A stretch of DNA of 64,000 bases from QHWT01 sp963755695 (GCA_963755695.1 CAVWLB010000010.1:1-64000); one strand, 5' to 3'. Shown: positions 9,029 to 19,392, counted from the stretch's first letter. Numbers and translations: made by a program. The notes: a model not told the origin generated them from the sequence alone.

Positions 9029-12000
9029 CTACAGGGTCCGCAACAAGCCCTCGGCGGAGAGGTAATCGAGGGTATCGCGTCCTTCGGCGAACCATTCGAC
9101 GAGCGGAGTGAGCAGAGATCGGGCCTCGTCTGTCCGGCCGAGCGAGACCAGGAAATTCGCGTAGCGGCCGCCGGCGCGGAGTTCGAGCCACCGTGCGCCG
9201 TCGCGGCGCGCGATGTCGATCGCCTGCCGATAGCTCGCTTCGGCGGCCGCCTGCTCGCCGGCCGCGCGATGCGCCTCGGCGAGCAGCCGCGCATGCTCGG
9301 CATCGTAGGCGCACTGCTTGGTTTCCCGAGCGCACGCCTGCGACTGGTCGAGCGCGGCCCTGGCCTGGTCAATCCGGTTGGCACGTAGCAATCCGCCGGC
9401 GTACAACACGAGGTAGTAGGGCCGGAGCAGCGTGGACCGCATGACCATGTGGGCCTGCACGGAGGCGTCCATCTGCTGGAGTCCCCGCTCGATTTCACCC
9501 ATCTCGACGAGCGCCCGATCGCGCAACGGCGCCGCCCACTGCAGTTCCTGAACGATGCCTCGCGGCATGCACACGGCGGCCAGTTCGTCGTAAGTCGCGA
9601 GCACCTGAGCGGACTCGCGACGTGCAAGGTGAATGAGCGCTTTGAACAGCAACGCGAACGCCAGCGGCTGCGGGTGCTCGAGCGCTCGCGCCTCGGCGAC
9701 CGCTCCTTCCGCAAGGCGCATCCCCTGTTCCGGAAAACCGAGGAGCGTGGAGCTCCTGGCCAGTTCGCACTTGCAGAACACCCCCGGTTCAATTCCGGTC
9801 TCCCAGACGCGCGCGTTGTGGAACGCCGGCTCGTACAGTTCCAGGCCGCGGCTCAAATGATCGTGCGCCTCCCGCAGCTCGCCGAGGTGAAACAGGGCGG
9901 CGCCGAGCGACCACTCGCCGATCATTTGAAGGTGGCGATCGCCGATGCGATCGAACAACGCCTTCATCTCGAGCGCAATCCGGTGCGCCGTTCGGACTTC
10001 GCCGGAAACGACGTGATGCGCTGACATGCCGATCAATACCGGGATGATCCGCTTCGGGTCGGCGATCTTGCCGCACAACTCGTGAGCGCGTTCGTAGGCC
10101 CTGCCGACCGCCGGCACGGCGTAGCCCTGACTCGTCTTGATCGCCAGGCCGAGCGTCATCTGGAGATCGAGCTCGATCTCCGCTCGCTCCGGCGTGTCCG
10201 GCTCCCGTTCGACGAGCGCGAGGCCGCGCCGCGCGAGCGCCGCCGTGTCGTCGTGCGCGTAGAGCCGGGCGACCGCCTGAGCCGCGCGGTTGAAATACTC
10301 TGCTGCGCGGAGGTTCTCGCGCGCTTCCTCGAACAGGATGGCGATATCAGCGGCGCAGGTGCAGAGGTCGTTCCCGGTGCGGACGACCAGCCGTTCGGCG
10401 ATGACACGGCTCAAACCGACCCGACGCGTGACCCGGAGCGATTCGAGGCAGGCGTCGTGATACACCTTGTGCGCGAACCGGTACTTCAGGGTAATCTCGC
10501 GTCTACCGCGGAACTCTGCTTCTTCGACGAAACGCACGAGTGCATGCTCGCGATCCAGCCGATCGAGACGATCCTCCACGGCTTCCGCGTCGGTGCCGAG
10601 GGCGGCCGCGACGATGACCGAGTCGAAGTCGGGTCCCTGCACGGCCGCTGCCGCCAGCAGGCGGTGGTCCGCCTGCTCGAGCGCGTCCATCTTGCGCTGA
10701 ATCAAGCTGCGGACCGAGGGCGGCAGCTCGCGTTCGAGCGCTGACAGATCCTCGGCAACGATCCACTGATCGTCCTGGCGGCGAAGAACCTGCCGCCGCT
10801 TGAGATCGCGCAGCAGGTCGGCCATGAAAAGAGGGTTGCCCTCGGTGCGTGCCGAGATCAGCGCGGCAAATCGCGATGGAAATTCGTTGTTCGGGAACTG
10901 CAGCACGATGTAGCCGATCGATGGCGGCTTCGGCGAGGGTGCCGGGCGTGATTTCGATACCCTGGCCGCGCGCCAGGAGATGGAGTTTCAGCCCGAGAAA
11001 CGGATGCCGCGTCTGCGCCAGCGCTGACGGCCGGCAGGTGGTGACGATCAGCACACGCATGCGATCCAGCCGCTGCGCAACATAACCAAGCAGATCGGTC
11101 GTCGACGGATCTGCCCAATGCAGATCGTCGAACCACAACACCACCGGCTGCAGGCGCCCGAGCTCCTCGAGAAGCGCGGCGATCTCGAACTTCAAACGCT
11201 CTTGCGAACCTCCCAGCGTCTCGGCGGCAAGCCGCGCGGCCGACGAATCGTTCTCCCGCGGCGGCATGAGTTGGGCGTACCAGCTGGGTGCAAAGCTGCG
11301 CAGAACCCGCGAGAGATTGCCAAGTTGTTTGTTGTGCTGGAGGCTATCGAGGGCCTCGAGCACCGGCAGGTAGGCTTCGGTGCCCGCGAGACGCTCTGAA
11401 CATCGCCCGCGGCCAATGCGAACCGGTTCGCCTGATTCCTCGAGCTGCCGCACGAACGTCTCGACCAGTGTCGTCTTTCCCATTCCAGCTTCGGCCGAGA
11501 CCACGACGAGCCGACCCTGTCCGCGCTGCGTGCGAACGAACTCTTGATGCAGGGCATCGAGCTCTGACTCGCGTCCGACGATCGTGACGCTGGCCCCGGA
11601 GCGCCGAGGCGCGACCAGGACGCTGGACATCGCCACCGCAACCGAGGAGTCGTGCGCGATGTTGAGGCGATACATCACCTCGCCCGCGCCGGGCCGCAGC
11701 CGCGGATCCTTCTGCAGCGCTTCGACGATCAGTTGATCGATGGCGCGCGGCAGATCGGGGTTGAGCGCGGCGGGCGGCTCCGGCGTTTCCCACATCAACG
11801 CGTTGAGCGTCGCAATCTGCGACGGGGCCATGAACGGGTGACGGCCGGTCACCAGCTCGTACAGCAGGACTCCGAGCGCGAAGACGTCCGCCTCCGGCGC
11901 AACGGTCTCGCCTCGAGCCTGTTCGGGCGCCATGTAGCCAATCGTTCCGAGGACCAGGCCCGCCTCGGTCACCGGGCTGGTCAATGTCGCGGCAATGGTT

Positions 12001-12479
12001 GCGTCGTGCAGCCGGGCGAGGCCGAAATCGAGCAGCTTGACGTAGCCGTCGGGACGCACCATCACGTTGTCCGGCTTGATGTCGCGATGAACGATCTGGG
12101 CGGCGTGCGCGACGGCGAGGGCTTCGGCAATCTGCCTGGCAATGGCGATCGCCCGACTGAGCGGCAGACCGGTTGCCGCCAGCGTCCGCAGTGTCACGCC
12201 GTCGACGAGCTCCATCGCCACGTAACGATCGGCCTCGATGACTCCCGTCTCGTAGATCGTGACGATGTTCGGGTGATTGAGGGAGGATGCCAGCGTCGCC
12301 TCGCGGAGCAGGCGATCGAGCGACGAGTCGTCGCCGACGAGCGCGCGGCGGATCACCTTCAGAGCCGCGTCGCGTCCGAGGCGGCCGTCGTGGGCGCGAT
12401 AGACCTCGCCCATGCCGCCGGAGCCGAGCTGTGCGAGGACCTCGTACGGACCGATGCGAGATCCGGGGGAAACTGCCAT
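9029..12479 (-). CDS. Ser/Thr protein kinase fused to AAA ATPase and TPR repeats (one frameshift)
   Basis: A regulator of about 1,149 residues once one inserted base near 10918 is removed; the span is 3n+1, as one insertion predicts. Residues 12-275 are a Hanks-type kinase with G-loop LGSGGMGEV (18-26), Lys41, HRDIKPDN, DFG and MAPEQARG. A Walker A (AEAGMGKTTLV) and LWFDDLHWADPST Walker B mark the AAA/STAND ATPase. A long TPR-like helical region forms the C-terminus. The frames join as EAAIDR | YIVLQFPNNEFP. No transmembrane segment is evident. Such proteins link phosphorylation to transcription or signalling in Acidobacteria and Myxobacteria; the target is unknown. A GAGGGGC-type array starts at its stop codon. 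Confidence 0.88.
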
Positions 12480-12586
12480 GGGGGCTGGGCGGAATTATAT
12501 CGCGCGGCGATCGGGGTTGCGGACGGCGATTAGCAGTGAGCGGTTCGCGGTCTGCCGAATGCGGCTCGCGGTGGTGCGATTCAGCT

Positions 12587-14182
12587 TTAACGAGCGCTCG
12601 TCTGCAGGGCACTGCGTACCTGGTCGGCGCGAAACAGGCTGAATGTGCCGGCGCGAGCGGCGGGGACTGGAGGCTGCGCAAACAGACGCGTTACGCGGTG
12701 CAGTTGATTGTCGCGGACCGCGAGCAACGCATCTGGCGGTCCGACCCGTGCGCGGTCGATGGCGGCCGGCAGCGATGTCGACTGGATCCGCTCCCGTGTC
12801 GCCTCAGCGCGAAGGTTGGGGGAAAGATAAAAGATGACCGAGCCAATTCGTTCGTCGAGAACCGCGAGGTGTGGCGGAAGGTGAGGCTCGGGGTTCAGCG
12901 CGGCGGCGAGGTCGCGCGAGGTGAGGTACTCGGCGGCGCGAGGCAGCGCAGACGACATCACCGCCACGAAAGTTACGAGCGCCATCAGTGCGTCGAGGGG
13001 GACGCCAGTCTCGACCGACCTCGCCCTCACGGCGCGTCGCGCCAGCAGCAGCACAATCGCCATTGCCGCCGCGGGAACGATCCACGTAAGCCCGATCGGC
13101 GCCTGCAGTTCGAGGTGCATCGCGATCACCGTGACGAGTGGCAGCACGGCCAATGTGACGATGTGAATGGACATCCCGGTGCGCGAGCGTCCGAAGACGA
13201 CGATCTCTTCGGCGATCGCGAGCGCGAGTGCCGGGAACAGCGGCAGCAGATACGTCACGAGCTTCGATTCCCCAACGCTCAGGAACAGCACCCCCAGCGC
13301 CAGCCACGCCCACGGAACCCATTTGAGCCCGCGCTGGTCATGGCGAAGATGACCAACCGCTCCGACGAGGTAGCCCGTCCACGGCAGCGCCCCGCCGATC
13401 ACGATCGGCAGGTAGTACCACCACGGCCGTCCCGAGTGGCGCTGTGTCGCGGTCAGGTATCCGCGAAGATGACGCTCGATGAAGTAATAATGCAGGTAGC
13501 CCGGATGCGCGTGCTCCATCGCGAGGTACCAGGGGGCCGCCACCGCGATCGCGATCGCCCCTGCGATCGGAATCGCGATCGCCAGACGCGCGATGCTCGA
13601 AGGGTACCGGACTCCGATGCACAGCGCGAAGATCCCGGCGAACACCGCGCCGGCGAGCCCTTTCGTCAGAATGGTCAGGCCCAGGCAGATCCCGGCGGGG
13701 ATCCCCCACGCCCACGCACGCGGCGATTGGGACGCCCGCCAGAGGCACCACGCCGCTCCGCACATGAACGGCACCAGGGCGATGTCGTGGACGGCCACGT
13801 TGCTCACCGCCACCGGCAGCACCATCGTCCCGTAGACGATTGCGGCGACGAGTCCCACATTGGCGCCGAACATCGCTGAACCAAGAAGCGCGACCGACAG
13901 GAGGCCGAGCGCGCCGAACAGCAACGGTGGCAACCGCACCGCCGCCGCATTCATCCCGAACGCGCGCAGCGACAGGACTTCAGCCCAGAAGAACAGAATT
14001 GGCTTGTCGAAAAAGGGTTCACCAAGGAACGTGGGCGTCACGTAGTCGTGCCGGAGCACCATCTCTTGGGCGATAGCCGCGTGCAGGCCTTCATCCGGAT
14101 CGAGAAGGGGTGCCGAGATGAGGAGAGGAAAGACGCATAGAGTGACGGCGACGAGGGCAAGCGTCTTCCGCAGCGGAGCCAT
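12587..14182 (-). CDS. Family 39 (ArnT/PMT-like) glycosyltransferase
   Basis: A 531-residue polytopic membrane protein with about 11-12 hydrophobic segments. The first periplasmic loop carries the LLDPDEGLHAAIAQEMV motif (Asp30-Glu31), the acidic catalytic signature of GT39/ArnT enzymes that use polyprenyl-phosphate sugars. FLGEPFFDKPILFFW follows, as in ArnT-like members. The soluble C-terminal part (FYLSPNL to the end) is usual for the family. The acceptor could be lipid A or a protein and cannot be told from the sequence. The gene lies 107 bp downstream of the kinase start, on the same strand, and 19 bp after the phosphatase-like gene, so the latter two may be cotranscribed. Confidence 0.87.
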   Translation of the reverse strand: MAPLRKTLALVAVTLCVFPLLISAPLLDPDEGLHAAIAQEMVLRHDYVTPTFLGEPFFDKPILFFWAEVLSLRAFGMNAAAVRLPPLLFGALGLLSVALLGSAMFGANVGLVAAIVYGTMVLPVAVSNVAVHDIALVPFMCGAAWCLWRASQSPRAWAWGIPAGICLGLTILTKGLAGAVFAGIFALCIGVRYPSSIARLAIAIPIAGAIAIAVAAPWYLAMEHAHPGYLHYYFIERHLRGYLTATQRHSGRPWWYYLPIVIGGALPWTGYLVGAVGHLRHDQRGLKWVPWAWLALGVLFLSVGESKLVTYLLPLFPALALAIAEEIVVFGRSRTGMSIHIVTLAVLPLVTVIAMHLELQAPIGLTWIVPAAAMAIVLLLARRAVRARSVETGVPLDALMALVTFVAVMSSALPRAAEYLTSRDLAAALNPEPHLPPHLAVLDERIGSVIFYLSPNLRAEATRERIQSTSLPAAIDRARVGPPDALLAVRDNQLHRVTRLFAQPPVPAARAGTFSLFRADQVRSALQTSAR

Positions 14183-14201
14183 CCACTGATCCTATCAAGC
14201 G

Positions 14202-15263
14202 TCAGGGAACGCTCAGCTCGGCGATCAGAGGATAGTGGTCGGATCCGTAGCGGCTCTCGCCGCGCCTCACGGTTGCGAGCCAGCCAGCGGGCAATCGATA
14301 GAGCAGGTGATCCAGGCGCATGATGCCAAACGTAGGCCGACGATCCAGTGGGCCGAGGTTTGGAAAGCGTCGGGCAAGCTCTCTGTAGGCCGCGTCGTGA
14401 TACCCGAACCAGGTATTGAGATCACCGCCCAGAATCGTCGGCACAGTCTGGTCGAGTGCTGCCGCCAGCGCTCGTGCCTGTCGCAGGCGCCCATACTCGG
14501 ATGCCAGCCAGAGGTGATGCCCCACCGTGTTGGTGAAGTGCGCGGACACCAGGCGCAACTTCCACTTGCTGCTCCCATCCCGAAGCGTCGCAGCGACGAC
14601 GACGCGGCGTTGATGTTCGAGGGGAAGCTCCAGCGCCGTAAGGTCATCGAGCGGCAGCGTGGAGAGGATGGCGTTGCCACGGTCCTCGTCGCTGACGGTC
14701 GGCGGGCCGTTGCGCATTGACGGCGCGTAGAAGAGCGAAAGCCCAAATGCCCGCGCGGTGGCGGTGATATCCACGCGGTTCGATCCGCCGGGCCTCACAC
14801 CTCGCGCGAACCGAGCCCCCTCGTGCAAAAAATTAGGTACGTTCGTGCCCGATCGATACACTTCCTGCAGCAAGAGCACGAAGGTGTACACTTGCCGTCC
14901 TCCGGTCAGCCGGCCCATCTTTAAATCCGTGAGGAGAGCGCTCACGTCGCCGGCACCTACGTGGACGTTCCAGCTGACGATGGCCAGCCGACTACCCGTG
15001 AGGCCCTTCGCGCGACCCGTCTCGATTTCTGGAGGTCCGATCGCTGCGCACCACCGGTCGGATCGTCGTCTTTCGTCGCCGGTCGGGATACGAACCCAGT
15101 TGACTGTTCGGGTCATTGCCGCGCACGGCGACGCCCCGGTATCCTGGACGACTGCCGGGTTGCTCACACAGGCGCCCAGAACGGACAAGGTGGGCAACAG
15201 GACACCCAGCACGACAGCCGACCGGTTCCAGAGAACGTTTCGCAGCTGGTGCGCGAAGTGCAT
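14202..15263 (-). CDS. Endonuclease/exonuclease/phosphatase-family lipoprotein
   Basis: A 353-residue protein with a lipoprotein signal ending in VLGAC. The catalytic EEP-fold motifs follow in order: VSWNVHVG, LLLQEVY, GGDLNTWFG, and the final GSDHYPLIAEL. The family includes DNases, sphingomyelinases and sugar or inositol-phosphate phosphatases; the substrate is not evident here. The ATG at 15263 is chosen because it starts the signal peptide, although the frame stays open further upstream. Its start region overlaps that of the divergent BACON lipoprotein at 15268, so the promoters must lie within each other's coding region or a start is wrong. It probably forms a unit with the downstream glycosyltransferase. 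Confidence 0.85.
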   Translation of the reverse strand: MHFAHQLRNVLWNRSAVVLGVLLPTLSVLGACVSNPAVVQDTGASPCAAMTRTVNWVRIPTGDERRRSDRWCAAIGPPEIETGRAKGLTGSRLAIVSWNVHVGAGDVSALLTDLKMGRLTGGRQVYTFVLLLQEVYRSGTNVPNFLHEGARFARGVRPGGSNRVDITATARAFGLSLFYAPSMRNGPPTVSDEDRGNAILSTLPLDDLTALELPLEHQRRVVVAATLRDGSSKWKLRLVSAHFTNTVGHHLWLASEYGRLRQARALAAALDQTVPTILGGDLNTWFGYHDAAYRELARRFPNLGPLDRRPTFGIMRLDHLLYRLPAGWLATVRRGESRYGSDHYPLIAELSVP

Positions 15264-15267
15264 GCCG

Positions 15268-16310
15268 ATGAGCGTGCACGTACGTGGACCTCTGCCATGG
15301 GCCTGCGTGGCCGCGCTGATCGCTACCGGTTGCGGCAGTTCGGCGACAACCAACACCAACGTCACCGGCCCTTCTTCGACCCCCGGCCGGTGCGGAATCA
15401 CGATCACCAACACCACGTCGAGTTTCAGCGCGACCGGCGGCACAGGCACGGTCAGTGTGGGTGCCGCCCGCGAATGCGCATGGACGGCGAGCGCCCAATC
15501 GTCCTGGATTGAAATTACCGCAGGAAAGGACGGCCAGGGAGAGGGAAAGATTGCATACCGGGTCGGCGCGAACGCGGACCCGGTCACCCGTCGCGGGGTG
15601 CTATCAATCAACGAGCAGCGCGCCGAAATCTCGCAAGGAGCGGCCCCTTGCCGGTTCGAGGTCTCTCAGCCGACGGGCGTGCTTGCCGCTACCGGCGGCC
15701 AGACGACGATTGGCGTGCAGACGCACGCCGCGTGCTCGTGGTCGGCGGCGGCAGATGTGTCGTGGGTCCAGGTAAGTCCCGCCACGGCAACGGGAAGCGG
15801 GACGGTCACGGTTACGGCAGCGCCCAACTCCGGACCCGAGCGAACCGTGACACTCACCGTTGCGCAAATCGCATGGTGCTTCAGCAGGGCGCTCCGGCAC
15901 CGGTGCCACCCCCGGCACCCGCACCCGGGCCGCCGCCACCCACGCCATCCCCGACGCCTTCGCCGACGCCGGCACCCACGCCGACGCCAATCCCAGAGCC
16001 ACCGCCGTCACCGACACCGGGACCCGAGCCCGTACCGGAGCCACCTCCTGCTCCGGAGCCTCCGCCACCGCCACCGCCACCACCGCCGCAGGGGCAAACG
16101 GTCGAGTTCGACGGCGATGTCGACTCCATCGACGGGTTCTGCCCGTTCCTCCTCCTCGAAGTGAAGCACCGGACCGTCATCACCAACACCGACACGGACT
16201 TCCAAGGGGGCACTTGCGAAGACGTCAGCAGAAATCGCAAAGTGACGGTCACAGGTATTCTGTCGAACGATCAGGTGCTGGCGGAAATTGTGGAGATTCA
16301 CAAGAAATGA
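15268..16310 (+). CDS. BACON-domain lipoprotein with proline-rich linker (frameshift)
   Basis: A lipoprotein signal (LIATGC) precedes two BACON-type beta-sandwich modules. Each shows SATGGTGTVSV or LAATGGQTTIGVQT, a CAWTA or CSWSA core and a W-rich strand (SSWIEI, VSWVQV). BACON domains often bind glycans or mucin. A long Pro-rich linker (about 15905-16095) leads to a C-terminal domain of about 70 residues (TVEFDGDVDSIDG to the end) that I do not recognise. The frame changes near 15870, between TLTVAQIA and MVLQQGAP; the net shift is minus one, so a base is probably missing. It overlaps the next gene by ATGA, suggesting translational coupling. ATG 15262 is an alternative start. Confidence 0.8.
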
Positions 16311-17500
16311 AAAGGTGTTTCCTGGCGGTCCTGGGGGCGCTCGTCGCGACACCGACCTTCGCCCAGCAGACGCCCGCCGACGTCATCTCGTTTCTCGTCA
16401 CGAACCAGCCGAACGGAGTGCAAACCCAAGACTTTCAGAAGGACCAGGCGGCCGCCGCGGCCACACGCGACACGATTACACGCGCGCTGCTCGTGAGCCT
16501 GGCCACCGTCCCAATTGCCACCTCGTCGAGCGGGTTCGTCTATCGCCTCGATCCCGAGCTCGGCACGATGACGCGCGTGAGCGATAGCTTCGGCACGTTC
16601 TTCGTGGAGCGGGCGATGACCAGCGGTCGTGGCCGCACATCGTTTGGCGCGTCGGGAACGACCGCCGCGTACAATCGCCTGGACGGTTTCAATCTCCGTG
16701 ATGGGACCCTGATCACCACCGCCAATCAGTTCGAAGACGAAGCTGCGCCGTTCGACACCGAGACAATGACCCTGAAGATTCGCACGAGCACGCTCACGCT
16801 TTTCGGCAGCTACGGCGTGACGGATCGATTCGAGGTTGGCGGCGCTATTCCACTCGTGCAGCTCCATTTGGAAGGGTCAAGCTTGAACGTATATCGGGGA
16901 CGACAGCTCAGCTTCTCTACGGCGACGGCGGATGCGAGCGGTGTCGCCGACATCGCGCTTCGCACGAAATACACGCTTGTCAGCGTGCCCGGCGCCGGCT
17001 TCGCAGCAGGCGCCGAGGTGCGGCTGCCGACGGGTGATGAGACGAGCTTGCTCGGGGCAGGGCGCGCCGCCTTCAAGCTGCTCGCCGCCGGTTCGGTCGA
17101 GCACGCGAAAGTCGGCGTGCACGGGAACTTCGCCGTCGTGCAGGGCGGTGTATCCGACGAGATCGACGGGAGCGGCGCGCTGACCTTCGCCGTCACGCCG
17201 CGTGTGACAGCGACCGGCGAGTTTCTCCTTCGCCATTTCTCCGACCTGCGAACCGTCGGGTCGGTCTCGGCGCTTCACCCCACGTTCGTTGGCCGGGACG
17301 TGAATGGCAATCCTGTCCCAGTACAGACGGTTCGGCTCGTGCCCGGAACGAACAACTCCATGCTGTCAACCATCGTGAGCGGGGTGAAGTGGAATGCGAA
17401 GGGGTCGATGGTGCTGACTGGGCAGGTGCAATGGCGGGTCGGCAATGGAGGCCTGACCGCTCCATTTACGCCAACTATTTCAATGGACTACCTGTTCTGA
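16307..17500 (+). CDS. Outer-membrane beta-barrel protein, MetA-like
   Basis: A 397-residue exported protein with signal peptide MKRCFLAVLGALVATPTFAQ. It has alternating beta-strand character and ends in the outer-membrane signature MDYLF with a terminal Phe. The layout (an early strand with FERA-like text, GVTDRFEVGGAIPLV, and FAAGAEVRLPTGDE) resembles Phenol_MetA_deg-type outer-membrane channels. It probably sits in the outer membrane downstream of the BACON lipoprotein, to which it is coupled by a 4-bp ATGA overlap, so the pair may act as a surface complex. The substrate is unknown. The 3' end overlaps the convergent gene at 17488 by 13 bp. Confidence 0.75.
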   Translation: MKRCFLAVLGALVATPTFAQQTPADVISFLVTNQPNGVQTQDFQKDQAAAAATRDTITRALLVSLATVPIATSSSGFVYRLDPELGTMTRVSDSFGTFFVERAMTSGRGRTSFGASGTTAAYNRLDGFNLRDGTLITTANQFEDEAAPFDTETMTLKIRTSTLTLFGSYGVTDRFEVGGAIPLVQLHLEGSSLNVYRGRQLSFSTATADASGVADIALRTKYTLVSVPGAGFAAGAEVRLPTGDETSLLGAGRAAFKLLAAGSVEHAKVGVHGNFAVVQGGVSDEIDGSGALTFAVTPRVTATGEFLLRHFSDLRTVGSVSALHPTFVGRDVNGNPVPVQTVRLVPGTNNSMLSTIVSGVKWNAKGSMVLTGQVQWRVGNGGLTAPFTPTISMDYLF

Positions 17501-18561
17501 ACCCGGGCGTTCACGATCTGCCAGTCTTCCCCAGCCTTGGCAAGCTGGAACGTCCAGTTCCGCTGCTCGGTACGCGCGCCGCCGCCGCCAACTTTTGGCG
17601 CCCAGGTTGCCGCGCCCGCACATGTCGCCTTCGCTGACGCGCCGCTGACGTCGACCGCGCAGGTTCCCAGGGCGATGTCCTGCGACGCGAGGCTGCCGAA
17701 CGCGCGCGAGAGCGCCGCACGGTTGACGCCTGGCCAGACTTCCTGCGCGGCGGTTGCATCCAGCCGGCTGTATGCATCGGCGTAGCGATGCAGTACGGTC
17801 CGGACCGCTGTGTTTTCGTCGATTCTCCGGGCCGGAGGAGCTGGCAAGGGCACCATCGCGGGCGATGCGGTCGATGTCGATGCCAACGCCAGATCCCGCG
17901 CCGGAGGGACCTCGCGCAAGACGGCGGGAACCGGTGATCCGATGGCTCCTGAGATGGGCTCGTGGTGGACCGGCTCGGGATCCGGCGGGAGCACCGGCGA
18001 CTCCGGCGCAGCGGACAGCGGCTCCGGAGCATGCGCGCGCGCTTCGAGCACTGTTGAGGCGGGTCTGTTCACGACGGGCGGCTCGGTGATACTCGTCGCC
18101 GTCACTGCAACCGTTTCGACCCGCACGTCGGTCGACGGCCGGGGGGGCGCAGCCGGCGTACGGCCCGCCGTGGGCACGGGCGCCTGCTGGCGCACAGTGG
18201 CTGGCGGCAACATAGGCCAGTGGCCATTGGTGCGTTGCCACCATACGAAGCCCATCGACAGGATCGCTACACCAGTGAGAACCGCTGCCGCATAGTAAAG
18301 AAGCCGGCGGGTTCGTGCTGACCCCGAATCCGCAACATTTGTCGCGTCCCGGCCGAAAATATTCACTTCAACGGAGTCGATTTCTGCCAGGCCCGGCGAG
18401 AGCTTCCGCGCTTCATCCAGCGCGGTCCGGGCTTCATCCAGCCGGCCTTCCTGTGCGGCGACCTCCGCCCGGAGAATGCAGCGTTCGGCACGTCGACGGC
18501 GCATACGCGCCTCGAAACTCTGCCACTCGCTGCTCGATGTGTGGGAGATTTGCGCACCCAT
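17488..18561 (-). CDS. Single-pass membrane protein with TPR-like N-terminus and NTF2-like C-terminus
   Basis: About 357 residues from ATG 18561. The N-terminal part contains a TPR-like hairpin (ILRAEVAAQEGRLDEARTALDEARKL). One membrane span (LLYYAAAVLTGVAILSMGFVWW) follows, then a long Pro/Ala/Glu-rich stalk of about 120 residues. The C-terminal domain of about 115 residues (VRTVLHRYADAYSRLDATAAQEVW to WQIVNARVQ) looks like an NTF2/SnoaL-type fold. The order cytoplasm-membrane-stalk-periplasmic domain is common in acidobacterial sensors of unknown function. A TTG seven codons earlier is a possible start. Confidence 0.7.
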   Translation of the reverse strand: MGAQISHTSSSEWQSFEARMRRRRAERCILRAEVAAQEGRLDEARTALDEARKLSPGLAEIDSVEVNIFGRDATNVADSGSARTRRLLYYAAAVLTGVAILSMGFVWWQRTNGHWPMLPPATVRQQAPVPTAGRTPAAPPRPSTDVRVETVAVTATSITEPPVVNRPASTVLEARAHAPEPLSAAPESPVLPPDPEPVHHEPISGAIGSPVPAVLREVPPARDLALASTSTASPAMVPLPAPPARRIDENTAVRTVLHRYADAYSRLDATAAQEVWPGVNRAALSRAFGSLASQDIALGTCAVDVSGASAKATCAGAATWAPKVGGGGARTEQRNWTFQLAKAGEDWQIVNARVQNR

Positions 18562-18683
18562 ACGAAGATGCGAGCTGTGCAATCTTCGCGCCCGATCAAC
18601 GTGTGGCCACGCAACGGCCGGAAGCCGTCGGGCCCACGCTCGGACGCGGTTAATTTACGCCGAAAACCCTACGGCGGATCAAA

Positions 18684-18761
18684 TTTGGTGAATTGGTGAT
18701 TCAGTGATTTGGTGATTGCAATCACCAAATCAGCAAATCACCAATTCAGCAAATCACCAGA
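18684..18761 (-). repeat. 8-bp repeat array forming a long palindrome after the RRM gene
   Basis: Units TTTGGTGA, ATTGGTGA, TTCAGTGA, TTTGGTGA on the left face TCACCAAA, TCAGCAAA, TCACCAAT, TCAGCAAA and TCACCAGA on the right. The core at 18706-18731 is a perfect 26-bp palindrome. It begins immediately after the RRM stop (18763-18765, minus strand), so it could act as a terminator, but it lacks the typical GC stem and U-run. Confidence 0.85.
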
Positions 18762-18762
18762 T

Positions 18763-19392
18763 TCAGGTCTCCTCCTCCGTGTCGTCCGCGTCCTTGTGCG
18801 TCGCGACGTTATCGACATCGATGTCCTCGTCCTGCGCGCGCCAGTCTTCGTCGGCGTCGTAGAGGCGCCCGACGGGACGCTCCTTGATTGGACCGCGGGG
18901 ACCGCGGTCTTTCGCGCTTTGATGCGGTTTTCGTTTGTGCTTGGGTGGAGCGTCGGGACCGAAGTTGCGGTTCCTTGCCGGTGACGGCGAGGTACCGGTG
19001 TCGACCGGACGCGGACCACTGAAGCCACCGGGGCGCGGCCCGCTGAAGCCGCCCGGCCCACCGGGCCGGGGCGGGCCGCCGAATCCGCCAGGTCGCGGTC
19101 CGCCGAATCCGCCGCCAGGCCGCGGACCGCCGGGGCCGCGCTCTTCACGAGGCCGCGCCTCGCTCACTGCGAGCGGCCGTCCCTTGAACGGCTGCTGGTC
19201 GAATCGTTTGATGGCTTCTTCCGCGACGGCACGGTCCGCGTAATCGACGAACGCGAAGCCTCGCGGTCGTCCGGTCTCCCGATCCACGGGAAGTACGACA
19301 GATGTGGGTTCGCCGACGCTCGACAGGTGCGATCGCAACTCTGCCTCCGTGGCGACGTAAGGCAGATTGCCAATGAACAGACGGACTGACAC
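18763..19392 (-). CDS. RRM-type RNA-binding protein with Gly/Pro/Arg-rich tail
   Basis: A 209-residue protein. Residues 1-80 are one RNA recognition motif with RNP2 (RLFIGNLP) and RNP1 (RGFAFVDY). The tail is made of FGGPRPGG and FSGPRPGG repeats, then a charged segment (HKRKPHQSAKDRGPRG) and an acidic C-terminus. Bacterial RRM proteins of this type bind single-stranded RNA and are often cold-induced; the RGG-like tail suggests further RNA contacts or self-association. The GTG at 19392 is chosen because GGGAG lies just upstream and the RRM begins at once. It is divergent from uvrA with about 160 bp between them. Confidence 0.88.
   Translation of the reverse strand: MSVRLFIGNLPYVATEAELRSHLSSVGEPTSVVLPVDRETGRPRGFAFVDYADRAVAEEAIKRFDQQPFKGRPLAVSEARPREERGPGGPRPGGGFGGPRPGGFGGPPRPGGPGGFSGPRPGGFSGPRPVDTGTSPSPARNRNFGPDAPPKHKRKPHQSAKDRGPRGPIKERPVGRLYDADEDWRAQDEDIDVDNVATHKDADDTEEET

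Noticed and set aside
11344..12681. Second long open frame overlapping the kinase gene
   Set aside because: Arg/Pro-rich out-of-frame reading of the kinase domain; the kinase frame has all catalytic motifs.
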